Assembly (NCBI RefSeq): GCF_958298935.1
Contig: NC_084928.1
Span: 21,421,501-21,485,500, forward strand
Direction of reading: 5' to 3'
Length of the DNA stretch: 64,000 bases
Source of the DNA: Phragmites australis
Lineage: Eukaryota; Streptophyta; Magnoliopsida; Poales; Poaceae
The position numbers were made by a program, and so were the translations under genes. The notes beneath the pieces were generated by a model, which worked only from the letters and a program-made list of their open reading frames with translations, ran no database searches and was not told where the DNA came from. Positions 1 to 12,375 of the stretch are shown one piece after another (the first letter of the stretch is position 1; the number at the start of each line of letters is the position of its first letter).

Positions 1-107
1 TGGTTCATTCATGCATGGATGCATGGTAGCTTTACTTTTTTGACGAAAAGCTTGTTTGCTCTCTTTTATTAGGTTGATTTGATATTAATTTACTTCGTAC
101 ACTGTAG

Positions 108-1316
108 ATGGATCATGGCTGGATGTACGATTCTCGTACGAACCAAGGGTACCTTGATGGTGTGACGGCTTTTCTGGCAGCTGCCAAGAAGGATCAATTG
201 GAGAAGGGTGTTTAATTTATATATTGTCATTGTTGCTATTGTAGAAATGAAATATCCTTTCTTAGACATAATGTAGCCCTATAGATCCAAGCGCACTTGA
301 TTATTAGGGGCTTCAAACCAGACTACACGTGTTGGACCAAACATGGTGAAGAGCAGAATGTGTTACATGAATACGTTGGTATCATCGAAGAACCTGAAGT
401 CGACGTAAGAAGAAAAGATGATGAGGAATTTGGTGCATATGATGATGATTGTGGTGCTGCAGGCGACGATGATAGGTTGGATCAAATGTTGTGCGATGCA
501 GACGTGAACTTGAGTACTCAGAGAGACTTTAACAAATTCATGTGCTTGATTGAGGACGCGGAGAAGCCGTTGTTCCCTGGATGCAAACTGGAATACACAA
601 AGTTGTCATCCGTATTTGAACTGCTTAGATTGAAAGCAAGCGATGGTTGGTTGGACAAGAGTTTCACCGTGCTATTAGAACTCTTTTCGAACATGCTTCT
701 AGATGGAAATGAGTTGCCCAAAAGCACATACGAAGCAAAACAGATTCTTTGTCCATTGGGGATGGATGTAGAAAGGATACATGCATATCCGAACAATTGT
801 ATCCTGTACCGTAAAGATCTATCAGACTTACATTCACGTCAAATGTGCAAAGCATCTCGATACAAGCGTAAGAGTTAATCAGACAACGGCGAGGTAAAGA
901 AAGGAATTCCTGCTATGGTGGTGTGGTATTTGCCTATAATTCCGTGTCTTAAACGTTTATATGCGAATCGAAGCGAGGCCAAATTGTTGTGGTGGCACTC
1001 AGAGGGCCGTAAGCAAGATGGAAAGCTAAGGCACCCTGCCGATTCTCCCCACTGGAGAAACATCGACATGATCTTTGATGACTTTGGTGCAGAACCGAGG
1101 CGTATTAGGTTTGCTTTGAGCACGAACAAGATGAATCCTTTTGGGAACATGAGCAGCAAGCACAACACTTGTCCAGTTGTTCTCAGTATTTACAACGTAC
1201 CTCCTTGGTTGTGTATAAAGTGGAAGTACTTGATGATGTCGTTGCTTATCCAAGGCCTGAAACAACCTAGGAACAATATTACGTCATTGCTGGTGGATTA
1301 TGTGAGCCAGCAGTGA
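108..1316 (+). pseudogene. CACTA (En/Spm-type) Tnp2 transposase remnant A
   Basis: A decayed transposase of the CACTA superfamily. An ATG at 108 opens a short N-terminal transposase-associated domain (MDHGWMYDSR...GYLDGVTAFL). A break follows, then reading continues from about 300 (FKPDYTCWTKHGEE, acidic linker, FELLRLKASDGWLDKSF, IHAYPNNCILYR) and again from about 915 (WYLPIIPCLKRLY, RHPADSPHWRNID, RIRFALSTNKMNPFGNMSS, VLSIYNVPPWLCIKWKY). These blocks match the order of Tnp2 proteins, which cut and rejoin element ends in the nucleus. The frame is broken at about 210-295 and at 876-915. The catalytic and C-terminal parts are absent after 1316, so it is non-functional. No CACTA terminal inverted repeat is visible at either side. 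The same domains recur in the remnant starting at 1953, which is clearly diverged from this copy. Confidence 0.85.
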
Positions 1317-1952
1317 TGTCCTCCTTTCCTCTCTATTTTCTCATTTACCTTTTCTTCATTTTTTAGGGCAAGTGAACTCTGGATTTTTCCCCACAACAAG
1401 GAAGCTTCTAGCAGAACCCACTTGAGCTCCAGTAAGTTGAAATCCCCAAGGTTAATCCTATTTAGCATTTTAACTCAAAATGTTACCTGAAAAACAAAAG
1501 TTGATCTTATCCCTATAGAGACCTAGGCAAATCTCCAAAGTTGATCCTAATGAACGATAGGAATAAATTTAGAAGTCTATAATATAGAAACTTTAGGTAT
1601 GAGCATATTTATTTTTTTATTTTAATGAATTAAAAAATTTAGCCATGATATTTAGGTATGTAGCAAGATCTAGTTGTATTTTTTATATTTTATTTAATTA
1701 GCAACCTCCAATATAGAAACTTTAGGTATGAGCATATTTATTTTTTATTTTTCAGGGGTTGAATAATAAAGAAAATTTCTAGGGATGGCACAAACAAATA
1801 CTCATCGGAAGCGGACGCGAAAGCATACAAAAAGCGGCTCCTCCAACCTGGGTCAATTGCCGGTAGGAGATGGCGAGGTAATTTATTTGTTGTTGATCGC
1901 AAAATCTTGTAGATATTTTGAATTTAGATTTACAATAATGATTTAATTGTAT
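1317..1952. repeat. AT-rich spacer with a 37-bp direct repeat
   Basis: No gene is visible between the two CACTA remnants. A block beginning AATATAGAAACTTTAGG occurs at 1581-1617 and again at 1710-1746, nearly identical and about 130 bp apart. Such direct repeats are common in non-coding parts of transposons; no function can be assigned. Confidence 0.6.
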
Positions 1953-4900
1953 ATGGACAGAAGATGGATGTACGATGCAAGCTGTGTGAGTGTAGAGTAC
2001 AAGAATGGAGTGGAGGGTTTCCTGGTAGTAGTCGTGGCGCACAAGTCAAATACACAGTCTCAATATATGTGTTGTCCATGCGTTGATTGCGAGAACAAGA
2101 AGCAGTTCTCCACCACCTAGCAGATAATTCACACTTGATGCCAAGGGGTTTTATGCCTGACTATACCCGTTGGACCGAGAATGGTGAAGCTGAGATCGCA
2201 CAGAAAGGGCAATACATTGGAAGAGAAGACGAAGACATGTGCACCGATATGCCGGTCGACGAATACATCGGTATGCTGCTTGCCGAAGATACGTTGGCCG
2301 ATGATGATCTAGAGGAGATGTTGGCCGACGCCAATGTTGATGATTTGGAGCAGATGTTGTGTGATTGGGAGGGAAACTTCGCCAATGAAAAAGAGTTCCA
2401 AAAGTTCCAGTGTATGGTAAAGAACTTTAAAACACCGTTATTCCTAGGCTGCGAGAAGGAGCACTCAAGGTTGCATACCGTGCTTTCACTACTCCAATTG
2501 AAGGCATGCAACGGGTGGTCTGATACAAGCTTTATAGAGTTGTTACTGTTCTTGAAGAAATTTCTTCCAAAGGAAAATGGGCTGCCAGAAAACACGTACC
2601 AGGCCAAGAGGTTGTGTGCATATTGGGGTTGGAAGTACAGAAAATACATGCATGTCCAAACAATTGCATGTTGTATCGTGGAGAGCATGCAGACTTACAA
2701 GCGTGTCTCATCTGTGGTGCAGCACAGTACAAGCGTGACGGTGATGATATTGATGGTGAAGGAAAGAAGAAAAGGTGTCCTGTGAAGGTGATGTGGTATT
2801 TTCCTATAGTCCCCCATTTAGAGCATTTATTCGTGAACAAAAGACATGTCGAATTGATGCAATGGCACACTGATGAGCGCAAGGATGATGGAATGCCGAG
2901 ACACCCCGCTGATTCTATGTAGTGGAGAAATATCGATAGGAAATATAAGAAGCCCTTTGTAGAAGATGTGAGGAATATAAGATTTAGGTTGAGTACGGAT
3001 GGAATGAATCTATTCAGCAACATAAGCAGTAGTCATAGCACTTGGCCTGTGACTCTATGTATGTATAACCTTCCTCCTTGGTTATGTATGAAGTGAAAGT
3101 ATATTATGATGCCGGTGCTGATACCAGGGCCGAAGCAACCTTGCAACGATATCGATGTCTACCTGAAACCATTAATGAAAGATCTTGTAATACTATGGAA
3201 CAATGGTGTGTAGGTATGGTGGATGCATACAAACGAGAGAACTTCACCCTACGCGTAATGTTGTTCATAACAATCCAAGATTGGCCCGCCTTTGGCAACC
3301 TATCAGGCCAGACTGTTAAAGGGTACTATGCATTCGTACATTGCTTGGATGAAACAGAGAGCTTGTGGCTGAAGAACAACCAAAAACTGGTGTACCTAGG
3401 TCATCATAAATTTCTTCGCAAAGATCACCCATACCGTAGCAACAAGAGAGATTTTGATAGGAAAGTTGAGACTCGATCACCTCCTAAGCATCACACTGGG
3501 AGACAGGTATATGACATGGTAAAGGGACTTAGAGTTATCCCTGGAAAGGGACGTGGGAGTACACCGGTTCCGAAATATAATCTTAGAGCTCCTATGTTCA
3601 AAAAGAAATCTATCTTTTATGATTTAGGATTTGGTGGTTCGACACGTAATTTATGTCATGCACATTGAGAAAAACATGTGTGATAGCTTGATTGGTGCGT
3701 TACTAGACATACTTTGAAAAATAAAGGATACACTCCAAGCACGAAAGTACCTAATATGTTTGAAACTCAGACAGGATCTACATCCCGATGATATGGAAGA
3801 AGGCAACAAATATCTTGGTCCTGCTAGCTACAATCTGAGCAAGCGGAGAAAATTGCAATGTGCAAGTGCTTGCATGGAATCAAAGTTTCATCCGGTTACT
3901 TCGCCAACATAAAGAGATTAGTAAACATGATAGACTTGAAATTAACTGGCATGAAATCTCATGATTGTCATGTGATAATGACACAAATGCTTCCAATTGC
4001 AATTAGAGGTATTCTGCCACCGAAGGTCCGAAACCCAATCATAAAGTTGTTTCATTCTTCAATGCGATATCACAGAAGGACATCGATCCTACCAAGCTAG
4101 ATAAGCTACAGGAAGACGTGGTCGAGACTCTATCCCAGCTTGAGGCATTGTTCCCTCCATCATTTTTTAATATTATGGTGCATCTCATTGTTCACACTGT
4201 GAAAGAGATACAGATTCTTGGCCCCGTGTTTCTACATTAGATTACCCTTTCAAGAGGTTCATGGGAGTTCTGAAGAAATATTTTTGTAACCAAAATCGAC
4301 CGAAAAGCTGCATGGCCGAGGGCTGCGGAACCGAGGGGTCATTGATTTCTGCGTCGACTACATGAATCTCAAATCGATTTGTATGCATGTATCTCACCAT
4401 GAGGGGAGGCTACAGGGGAAAGGGACGATAGCTGCAAACTCATTCTACACTAACGACCCCGTTTCATTCACACAAGCACATTTCACAGTTCTGCAACAAT
4501 CAGTTGTAGTGGACCTCTATGTCAAAGAACACCAGACCATGCTACGCACCAGAAACCCAAGGAAGTCCGATGTTTGGATCGCACGAGAGCACAAGGATCA
4601 TTTTGGCACGTAGTTATGTAGATATGTGATGGATAAGCAGATAGAGTGTGCTCAGTTGAATGTGTTGGCTCACAGACCGTCAACTACAATCCTCATATTC
4701 CAAGGTTACGACATAAATGGCTATACATTTTATACGAGAGCTCAGGATAATAAGAGCGCCAACTAATATAGTGGTGCACGTATAGATGCCTACGACTGCC
4801 ATGGAAATAGGGAGACCTACTACTGATTCATAGAGGAGGTCTTGGAGCTCGACTATGGAGTGTTAAAGGTTCCTCTTTTGGTGCCAAAGGGTTAGACTCC

Positions 4901-5077
4901 CAGGGGTGTGAAGATCAACAAGTATGGTATGACTACAATGGACCAAAAACTCGTTGGATACAGAGAAGAATCATTCATACTTACGAATGATGTTATGCAA
5001 GTCTTCTATGTAAAGGACCTAGACCTGACTAACAAGGATGAGCGCCACGTGGTTCTTCAAGGAAAAGAAGAATTGTC
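1953..5077 (+). pseudogene. CACTA (En/Spm-type) Tnp2 transposase remnant B
   Basis: A longer but heavily mutated CACTA transposase. From an ATG at 1953 it reads the transposase-associated domain (MDRRWMYDAS, then CCPCVDCEN), the linker (FMPDYTRWTENGE), and the Tnp2 core in pieces: HACPNNCMLYRGEHADLQAC at about 2640, MWYFPIVPHLEHLF, RHPADS, and then after a frameshift near 3160 DAYKRENFTLRVMLF, NLSGQTVKGYYAF, SLWLKNNQKLVYLGHHKFL. After more decay, the C-terminal DUF4218-like and DUF4216-like regions follow (CVDYMNL at about 4360, REHKDHFGT at about 4605, NDVMQVFYVKDLDL at about 4990). At least six stops or shifts are present. The homology ends abruptly near 5077, where gypsy integrase sequence begins, so the C-terminus and 3' end were lost at that junction. 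Confidence 0.88.
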
Positions 5078-5896
5078 GGAGTCCTCACAAACTCATCTCT
5101 ACCTTACATGACAGTGCAATAGGAGGCCACTCTAGTTTCTTTGCAACTTACCACAGAATCAAGAAGCTATTTGCATGGGACAATATGAAGCAACATATTA
5201 AAGCCTTTGTTCAATGGTGGCCCATATGTCAATAGGCAAAAACTGAGAGAATAGCACCAGCAGGCCTGATACAGTCATTGCAAATACCATGATCAGCCTT
5301 GGGTTATAGTCACTTTGGACTTCATTGAAGGCTTACCTAGGTCACCCAATTACGATACTATCCTAGTGGTTGCTGACAAATTCTATAAGTTTGCTTACTT
5401 TGTACCTCTAGCTCATCCTTTTACTACCCTAGTTGTAGCCAAAGCATACATGAACAATGTGTTTATACTTCATGGCTTACATAAAGCAATCATATCAGAT
5501 AGAGATAGAATTTTTATCAGCTCCCTTTAGCAAGAATTATTTAGATTATCTGATACACAGCCAAGGATGAGTTCTAGTTATCACCCACAAACTGATGGGC
5601 AAACCGATAGAGTAAACTAGTGTTTAGAGTCTTAACTAAGGTGTTTAGTGCATTCTTGCCCTAAGGTGTTTAGACCATGATTACGGTCGGCTTCAAACAA
5701 ACTCAGACAACTAGCCTCCTAGTCAGAATAAAAAGGACTAGCATGGTTCTATTTGTAGCTCTACTCTGGTCCTGATATAAAATCTGCTAGCCGGTTATGT
5801 GACTTGTACCAATACTTCCTACCATACATCCTTAGGCACAACTCCTATTGAGGTCATCTTTGGTAGAAAGCGTATAGATTTTGGTATATCAAACTT
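5078..5896 (+). pseudogene. Ty3-gypsy chromovirus integrase fragment, left part
   Basis: The sequence opens inside pol at the integrase zinc-binding region (LHDSAIGGHSSFFATYHRIK...FVQWWPICQ). It continues into the integrase core (SLDFIEGLPRSPNYDTILVV, then FILHGLHKAIISDRDRIF, then SSYHPQTDGQTDRVN, then TTPIEVIFGRKRIDFGIS). The D,D and E-region neighbourhoods are recognisable, but the frame is interrupted by stops at 5233, 5527 and 5617 and by shifts. Integrase would insert the element's cDNA into the chromosome. Upstream protease, reverse transcriptase and LTR are missing. At 5897 the frame is split by the inserted gag-only element and resumes at 12052, which shows that this fragment was already present when that element arrived. 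Confidence 0.9.
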
Positions 5897-7385
5897 TGTA
5901 GCGAAAATAGCCCTATTAGATCATGATTGTGATTTTGGTGATTAATGAAAATATACTCATTGGGACTAACATGTTTGTCAAGAATATATGTTAGTAGGTC
6001 TCATGGATGCAATACATGAAGAAGCCACCGAAGCCGGGACAAATGGTTGAATTGGAAAAAGTCTCAGGAGAAATGACCACACCAGATGGTCCAGTGCTCC
6101 AGATATTTGCACTCACTAGAGAATCTCTATCAAAGGGGAACAGAAGCATGAAAGCCTCACCGGATAGTCTGGTGACGAAGCAAGGCAACACTGGACAATG
6201 AACAGTGCAAAGATGAAAAAGAAGCAGAAGATCCCATAGGATAGTTCGGTGATTGATTTGAACACACCAGAGCATTGTTGACAAAGGGGAGAGTGTAGTG
6301 ACCTCACCGAATAGTCTGGTGATGATGTGATAAGCACCGGAGAAGGCACCGGAGCAATTTACATGAAGAAGATGTTGGCTCGGATGGCTAAGGTATACTC
6401 ACCTGAAAGTCTGGTGATGATAATGGAGTATACACCGGAGTATCTGGTATTCACAGAGGCTTGAGTGGGGTTCCAACGGCTAGTTTTCAAGGAAGTACTT
6501 ACCGGATGATCTGATGTTTGTACTATTGTTCTCACCGGATTATCCGATGTTAACAACTTTTTAGAGCCGTTGGGTTAATAGCTAGTTGGCAGATTTGAGG
6601 CTATAAACACCTCTTCACTCAGTCATTTGAGCGTGCTAGAGTCTTGAGAAGTTCATGTACACCTGCGAAGATATCTAAGCCACTAAAGTGCTTAAAGCGA
6701 TCATCCAAGGCAATGAAGCACAAGATTAGTGAGTGATTAGTACTTATAGGTCTAGAGAGTGAGTTGCTAGGTGATTGCTCCCCAGAGGGTGGATCAAAGA
6801 GTGATCCAACAGTGTACCTCTTGGTACGCCAGCACCTTGGAGTCTTGGTGACTCACCAGCAAGCTTGTTGACCCTTCGACTTGGTGTGGAACGGCGGCAA
6901 GGCGATTGTGCGAGGGTGCAGAGACCCTTGCCTTTGTGACTCAAGCTCCAAAGTGATTATGGCGATGAGGAACCGGAAGAGAGGCTAGTGATGAGACCTT
7001 GCCTTGGTAACTTGGTGGCTCATCCGGGTGGAGGTCTTGTCTTTGTGACTTGGTGGCTCAAAGGCCATGACCGGTTGCCGACCGGGAGTATATCTTTTGT
7101 GAAGCTCTAATGTGGACGAGGGGTGGCATTCATACCATCAATACCACTTAAAAAATCCTTATGCAGAGTTTTCTCTCTCTATCTTATTTATGTTTTCGCA
7201 TTTACTTACTTGCAATTTACTTTCTTAGATAGGTTGCAAGCATTTTGATCGGTAGAGTAGCCACACTAGATAAACCTAGACTACATTTATATAAAAATTG
7301 ATATAGGTTTATCTTGTATTGTTTTAGAGCCGAAATAGTTCTAAGTGTCCTAATTCACCCCCTTAGGACGTCACTGATCCCTACA
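5897..7385 (+). repeat. 5' LTR of the gag-only element
   Basis: 1,489 bp, TG...CA ends. It contains many degenerate copies of a short palindrome of the type CACCGGA-NNN-TCCGGTG, for example near 6160, 6300, 6410, 6510 and 6535. The end, with a CA-rich stretch (TAATTCACCCCCTTAGGACG), is typical of this Copia group. It matches the 10584-12051 copy along its length. Confidence 0.93.
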
Positions 7386-7400
7386 ATTGGTATCAGAGTC
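7386..7400 (+). other. Primer-binding site
   Basis: ATTGGTATCAGAGTC lies directly after the 5' LTR. It matches the usual plant retrotransposon site complementary to the 3' end of initiator methionine tRNA, where minus-strand cDNA synthesis starts. Confidence 0.85.
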
Positions 7401-7451
7401 TCGTGCTTTTGATAGGCTTAAAATCCTAGAGTTGTGACATCCGAGGTTGTG

Positions 7452-9420
7452 ATGGATTCTCATAGTGCTCCACTTTTTTATGGCACAAATTTTCCACGTT
7501 GGAAAATTCTAATGTCTTGTTATTTGCAAGCTAGAGGCTTAGATGTTTGGAGAATCACTAAGGAAGGGATGAAACCTCGCATCACCAACAAGAAGAGGCA
7601 ATTAGATGCATTGGTAAAGAGTATCTTTTTATCATCTATATGTGTTGATGCATTCAATCGTGTTTATTCTCTCAGCAATGCACATGATATTTGGAATAGT
7701 CTTATTGAAATACATGAAGTCACAAAAGATGTGCGTAATGAGAATATAATGTGCTTGTTACTAAGCTTAATGGCATCAATCAACTACCCCACGAAAGTGA
7801 TAATGACATGTACTCACGTTTGAATATTCTTGTCAATGAGATCAATGAGTTAGGTTTGACGCCAATTGAAGATGATCACATGGTGAGAAGAATACTACAA
7901 GCTCTTCTTGCAAAGTACAAGTTGATCATCTCCATCACTACGACAACAATGACATCAAAAAGATGACTCCAAGTTAAGTGCTCGGCAAGATCACCGCCCA
8001 TGAGATGACAATGAATATGGGAGTGAAAGCTTCTTCCTCATCCGACACTAAGAACCTTTCTCTCACAAGCAAGCAAGTTAAATATCAACACATGAAAGGC
8101 AAGGATGAGGAGACAAGAGTAAGAGTCAAACTCAAGTGAAGATGATGAAGAGAGCTACGAAAAAGATGAGCAAAGCACCTCAAGCAATGAAGAGATGGAT
8201 CCCGAAGTCACCAAGCTCATCTCACAAGTGAAAAAGAATATCAAGAAGATCAATGCCAAAATTGATCACCCAATCTCCATGAAGGACTTGGTCAAAACAA
8301 TTGATCATATCAAGAAGGAGAAGAAAAAGACCAAGAACAAGAGGGAGACAAGGGGAAAGGCCAAAATATTTGCAAGCATAGGAAGATGGGTGAGTGATAA
8401 TGAAGATACAAGCTTAAGTGATGAGAGCATCACCATCCACTCCTCCAAGAGAAGCTCTTCCTCAAAGGCATAATCACACAAGTCGTCTCGCAAGCCATCT
8501 CACAAGTGCCTTATGGCCAAAGGTATGGATTACGATGTAAGTGATGGTGAATCCGATGAGGATTCTCCCTCCTATGATGAACTCCTTCATTTGATCAATA
8601 AGCAATAAAGGGTCCTTAAGAAACAATTAAAAGAGCTTAAGAAATTCAATGCACTTAATGACATTCATGCTACCTTTATTTCTAATTATGAACAATTATT
8701 ATGCAAATTCAATTTGCTAAACAAGGAGCATGAATAGCTTAAGGTTATATTTGAGTGCATTAAATCTCAAACTAAGATCCCTTTGAAGCAATCTACCTCT
8801 TTATTTAATTTCAATCATAAGGTAGATGCTTCCACTTCTTGTGATAATTAGCTCACCCCTTTACAATGAGATTTGTGTTAAGAATATTGTTGTAGAACAA
8901 TCTAATGAACTATTGCACAAAAGAATGATGAGCTCAAGCAAGAAGTGGAAAAGCTCAAGGAGGACTTGACGAGATTGAAGGGCAAAGGATATGTTCAACC
9001 TCCTCAGGATAATTGTGCTTTCATGGTGAAGAAGCTTGAGAATGGGTCAATCGTGATATGCTTCAAATGCCATCAAGAAAGCCATAAGTCCTTCCAATGT
9101 AAGCATGTGAAGAAGGAGACCAAGGAGAAGAAGAAGATGACAAACCTCTCTAACAAGACCTCCAATCTCTACACCAAGCCCAATACAAGAACAAGATAAA
9201 GAGCAACCACTACAAGCTCAACAAGAAGGAAAATGGTAAGGTAGTTGCACACATGGTTGGGAAGAAGGATCGGAGGTGGAACCAACTCATTTGGGTGCCC
9301 AAGGAAGTCATCACCAATATAAAGTGACCCAATCGGTTTGGGTTCCAAAGAATACTTGAAGCTCAAGGAGGCTATGGGGATTTGGAGGCTTGGCTTACAA
9401 GATGAAGTGAAGATTCAAGC
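7452..9420 (+). pseudogene. Broken gag of the gag-only element
   Basis: The first ATG in gag context is at 7452 (MDSHSAPLFYGTNFPRWKIL). The N-terminal capsid part runs to about 7745, then shifts frame (TKLNGINQLPHESDNDMYSR, DDHMVRRILQALLAKYK). A lysine-rich, coiled-coil-like segment follows (8195-8470), then acidic residues (DYDVSDGESDEDSPSYDELL), then a nucleic-acid-binding zinc knuckle C-X2-C-X4-H-X4-C (CFKCHQESHKSFQC, about 9060-9100). The tail resembles the linker found before protease in SIRE-like Copia elements (VGKKDRRWNQLIWVPKEV). Gag would coat the element RNA in cytoplasmic particles. Stops at 7964, 8471, 8606 and 8737 and later make it non-functional. Confidence 0.82.
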
Positions 9421-10583
9421 AAAGAAGCCAAGTGTACAAGATGGGCGCATTGATAAAGATTATGATCATCACATACCCAAATCCCTATCCAAAGGTAAAA
9501 GAGGTAAGTGTAGCTAGATTCTTATTCATGCATTTTTGTTTTTCCTCTAGCTCATTTGCCTTGTCTAGGATTGCATGTGCTCATTTCAATTTATTGCAAT
9601 GCCTAGTGCAAGTCTCATATGGTAGGTTTCTTATATTTCTCTCTTATCCATGAGCAACCTACATGGTTTATTAGTGGTAGATTTTCTTTTATAGCACTAG
9701 TTTTACAATTGATATCTTTTATGTGCCATGATCCAATCTATAGGATAAGTCCCTATTGTTATCATTAACAAGTGCATATATCTCACAAGTATCCAACACT
9801 TGTATGCACACATTTAGGGGGAATATATCCTATAGGTTGTGATTTTTAGACTAACATGTGTTTCAAGTTGCATCTTTTGTAGTCTCATGGAACAATCAAT
9901 ATGTCCCCGGAGGTATGCAATGCTCAAACGCTTCAAATTGGTATCATTGTCAAATTTTTGATCATTTAAAGTACCTCCATACATTATATAGCTTAAACTT
10001 CCTATCTTGACATAATGTCTAGTTATACATATGCTTCTTTCTCATCATATGTATGCACACATATAGGAGGAGTTTAGACTATATTATGTGAGTCATGAAT
10101 TATAACACATGTGCTTTCATAGCTATTAATCGGTATCATTCTTTTGTAGTGAGATTCCTATAATTGGTATCGTTACAATTGGTATCATTTTTAATTGGAT
10201 CATAATTTGTTAAGCTCTCTCCCATGTGCTCTAATATTTTTCCCTTTACGTTCAATATGTGTATATAGTTCTTTTTGGGAGATTGTTGATAAAGGGGGAG
10301 AAGTTTGACGACCAAAGTAAGGGATGCAAGATGAACAATGAGGGGAAACTATAGCAAGTGCAAGATACATGAAGGTTAATAAAGGGGGAGAAGCTCTTGC
10401 TTAGATCAAATCAAGGGAGATAGTGGCAATGGAGAAAGGGGGAGCCACAACTAAGTGGTAAAAAAATGCATCCAAGCAATGTGGTAAAACTTTGTGCTCA
10501 TTTATGATCTTTATATTTGAAATCATTTGTTATTTGTCACTTGCTTTAGTTGTGTTGTCATCAATCACTAAAAATGGAGAGAT
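9421..10583 (+). other. Non-coding 3' interior of the gag-only element
   Basis: No coding match. It is T-rich with repeated purine tracts of the form AAAGGGGGAG at about 10295, 10380 and 10435, which look like duplicated polypurine tracts. The tract AAAAATGGAGAGAT lies directly before the 3' LTR at 10584. The missing pol would normally occupy this interval. Confidence 0.7.
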
Positions 10584-12051
10584 TGTTGCGAAAATAGCCT
10601 TATTAGGCTATGATTGTGATTTTGGTGATTAATGATAACATAGTCATTGGGACTAACATTTTGCCAAGAATATATGTTAGTAGGTCTCATGGATGAAATA
10701 CATGAAGAAGCCACCGAAGCTGGGACAAAGTTTGGTTGAATTAGAAAAGATCCTAGGAGAAATGACTACACCGGATGGTCCGGTGCTCTAGATATTTGCA
10801 CTCACCAGAGCATCTCTGTCAAAGGGGGACAGAGGCATGAAAGTCTCACCAGATAGTCCGATGACGAAGCAAGGCAACACCGGACAATGGACAGTGCAAA
10901 GATGAAAAAGAAGCAGGAGACCCCACCGGATAGTCCGGTGATTGATTTGAACACACCGGAGGAATGCACCAGAGTATTGTTGACAAAGGGGAGAATGTAC
11001 TGACCTCACCAGATAGTTCGGTGATGATGTGATAAGCACTGGAGAAGGCACCAGAGCAATTTACACAGAGAAGATGTTGGCTCGGATGGCTAAGGTATAC
11101 TCATCGGAAAGTCCCGCGTTCACAAAGGCTTGAGTGGGGTTTCAACAGCTAGTTTCCAAGGAAGTACTCACCGGATGATCCGGTGTTTATACTATTGTTC
11201 TCACCGGATCATCTGGTGTTAACAACTTTTTAGAGCCGTTGGGTTAATGGCTAGTTGGCGGGTTTGAGGCTATAAATACCTCTCCACTTAGTCATTTGAG
11301 CGTGCTGGAGTCTTGAGAAGTTCATGTACACCTGAGAAGATATCCAAGCCACCAAAGTGCTTAAAGTGATCATCTAAGACGATTAAGCACAAGATTAGTG
11401 AGTGATTAGTGTTTATAGGCCTAGAGAGTGAGTTGCTAGGTGATTGCTACCTAGAGAGTGGATCAATGAGTGATCCAACAGTGTACCTCTTGGTACGCTG
11501 TTACCTTGAAGTCTCGGTGACTCGTCAGCAACCTTGTTGACCCTCTGACTTGGTGTGGAGCGGCGGCAAGGCGATTGTGCGGGGATGTAGAGACCTTTGC
11601 CTTTGTGGCTCAAGCTCCGAAGTGATCACGGTGTCGAGGAACCGGAAGAGAGGCTAGAGTGAGATCTTGCCATGGTAGCTTATCCAGGTGGAGGCCTTTG
11701 TCTTTGTGACTTGGTGGCTCAATGGCCGTGACCGGGTGCCAACCAGATGTATATCCTTTGTGGAGCTCCAACGTGGACTAGAGATGGCATTCATGCCTTC
11801 GATACCAGGGAAAAAAATTCTTGTGCCGAGTTTGCTCTCTCTACTTTATTTATGTTTCTGCATTTACTTACTTGTAATTTACCTTCTTAGATAGGTTGCA
11901 AGTACTTTGATCGGTAGAGTAGACACACTAGATAAATCTAGAGCATATTTAGATAAAAATTGATATAGGTTTATCATATGTTGTTTTTGGAGCCGAAATA
12001 ATTCTAAATGTCCTAATTCACCCCCCTCTTAGGACATCACCGATCCCTACA
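10584..12051 (+). repeat. 3' LTR of the gag-only element
   Basis: 1,468 bp, matching 5897-7385. It carries a clean copy of the shared palindrome, CACCGGATAGTCCGGTG, at 10924-10940. It ends CCCTACA at 12051 and is followed by the TSD AACTT. Confidence 0.93.
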
Positions 12052-12375
12052 AACTTGCAGATGCTACTGCCCCTTACCTGATAGCATGGCTTAAGGAAAG
12101 AGAGATCATGCAAGACCTTCTACAATAGCAACTTCAGAGGGCTCAAATTTGCATGCATCCATCGAGCGCTTTCTCGTCAAGTGGGCTGGTCTCCCGGAGC
12201 ATCCGACAAGTTGGGAAGATCAACATGACCTTCTTCAACACTTTCCTTCATCACCGGCTTGGGGGCAAGCTGATTTTGAACCAGAGGGGAATGTCACACC
12301 GGATACTGATGAAGCCACGGCAACGTTCTGAAGACAGGAAGGCACGACACGCGGGAGGAGAAGGTGGGAGTATCT
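12052..12375 (+). pseudogene. Ty3-gypsy chromovirus fragment, right part, with chromodomain
   Basis: This continues the integrase left at 5896 (LADATAPYLIAWLKEREIMQ, about 12054-12120). After degraded sequence it gives a chromodomain-like end (RFLVKWAGLPEHPTSWEDQH, LLQHFPSSPAWGQADFEPEG, about 12160-12290). In chromoviruses this C-terminal domain helps steer integration toward particular chromatin. Part of the integrase C-terminus is deleted between about 12125 and 12155. It is a remnant only. Confidence 0.85.

Larger units (their letters stand above)
5897..12051 (+). mobile_element. Complete gag-only Copia-like LTR retrotransposon with 5-bp TSD
   Basis: Two long terminal repeats (5897-7385 and 10584-12051) both begin TGT(A/T)GCGAAAATAG and end GATCCCTACA. 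They are flanked by a perfect target-site duplication AACTT at 5892-5896 and 12052-12056. Removing the element rejoins the gypsy integrase reading at a single point, which confirms the boundaries. A primer-binding site (TTGGTATCAGAGTC, initiator-Met tRNA type) follows the left LTR. The 3.2-kb interior encodes only a broken gag; I find no protease, integrase, reverse transcriptase or RNase H. It is therefore non-autonomous and would depend on enzymes from a relative. The LTRs differ by scattered substitutions and small indels, so the insertion is not very recent. The gag type suggests the SIRE/Maximus branch; this is inference. Confidence 0.93.
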
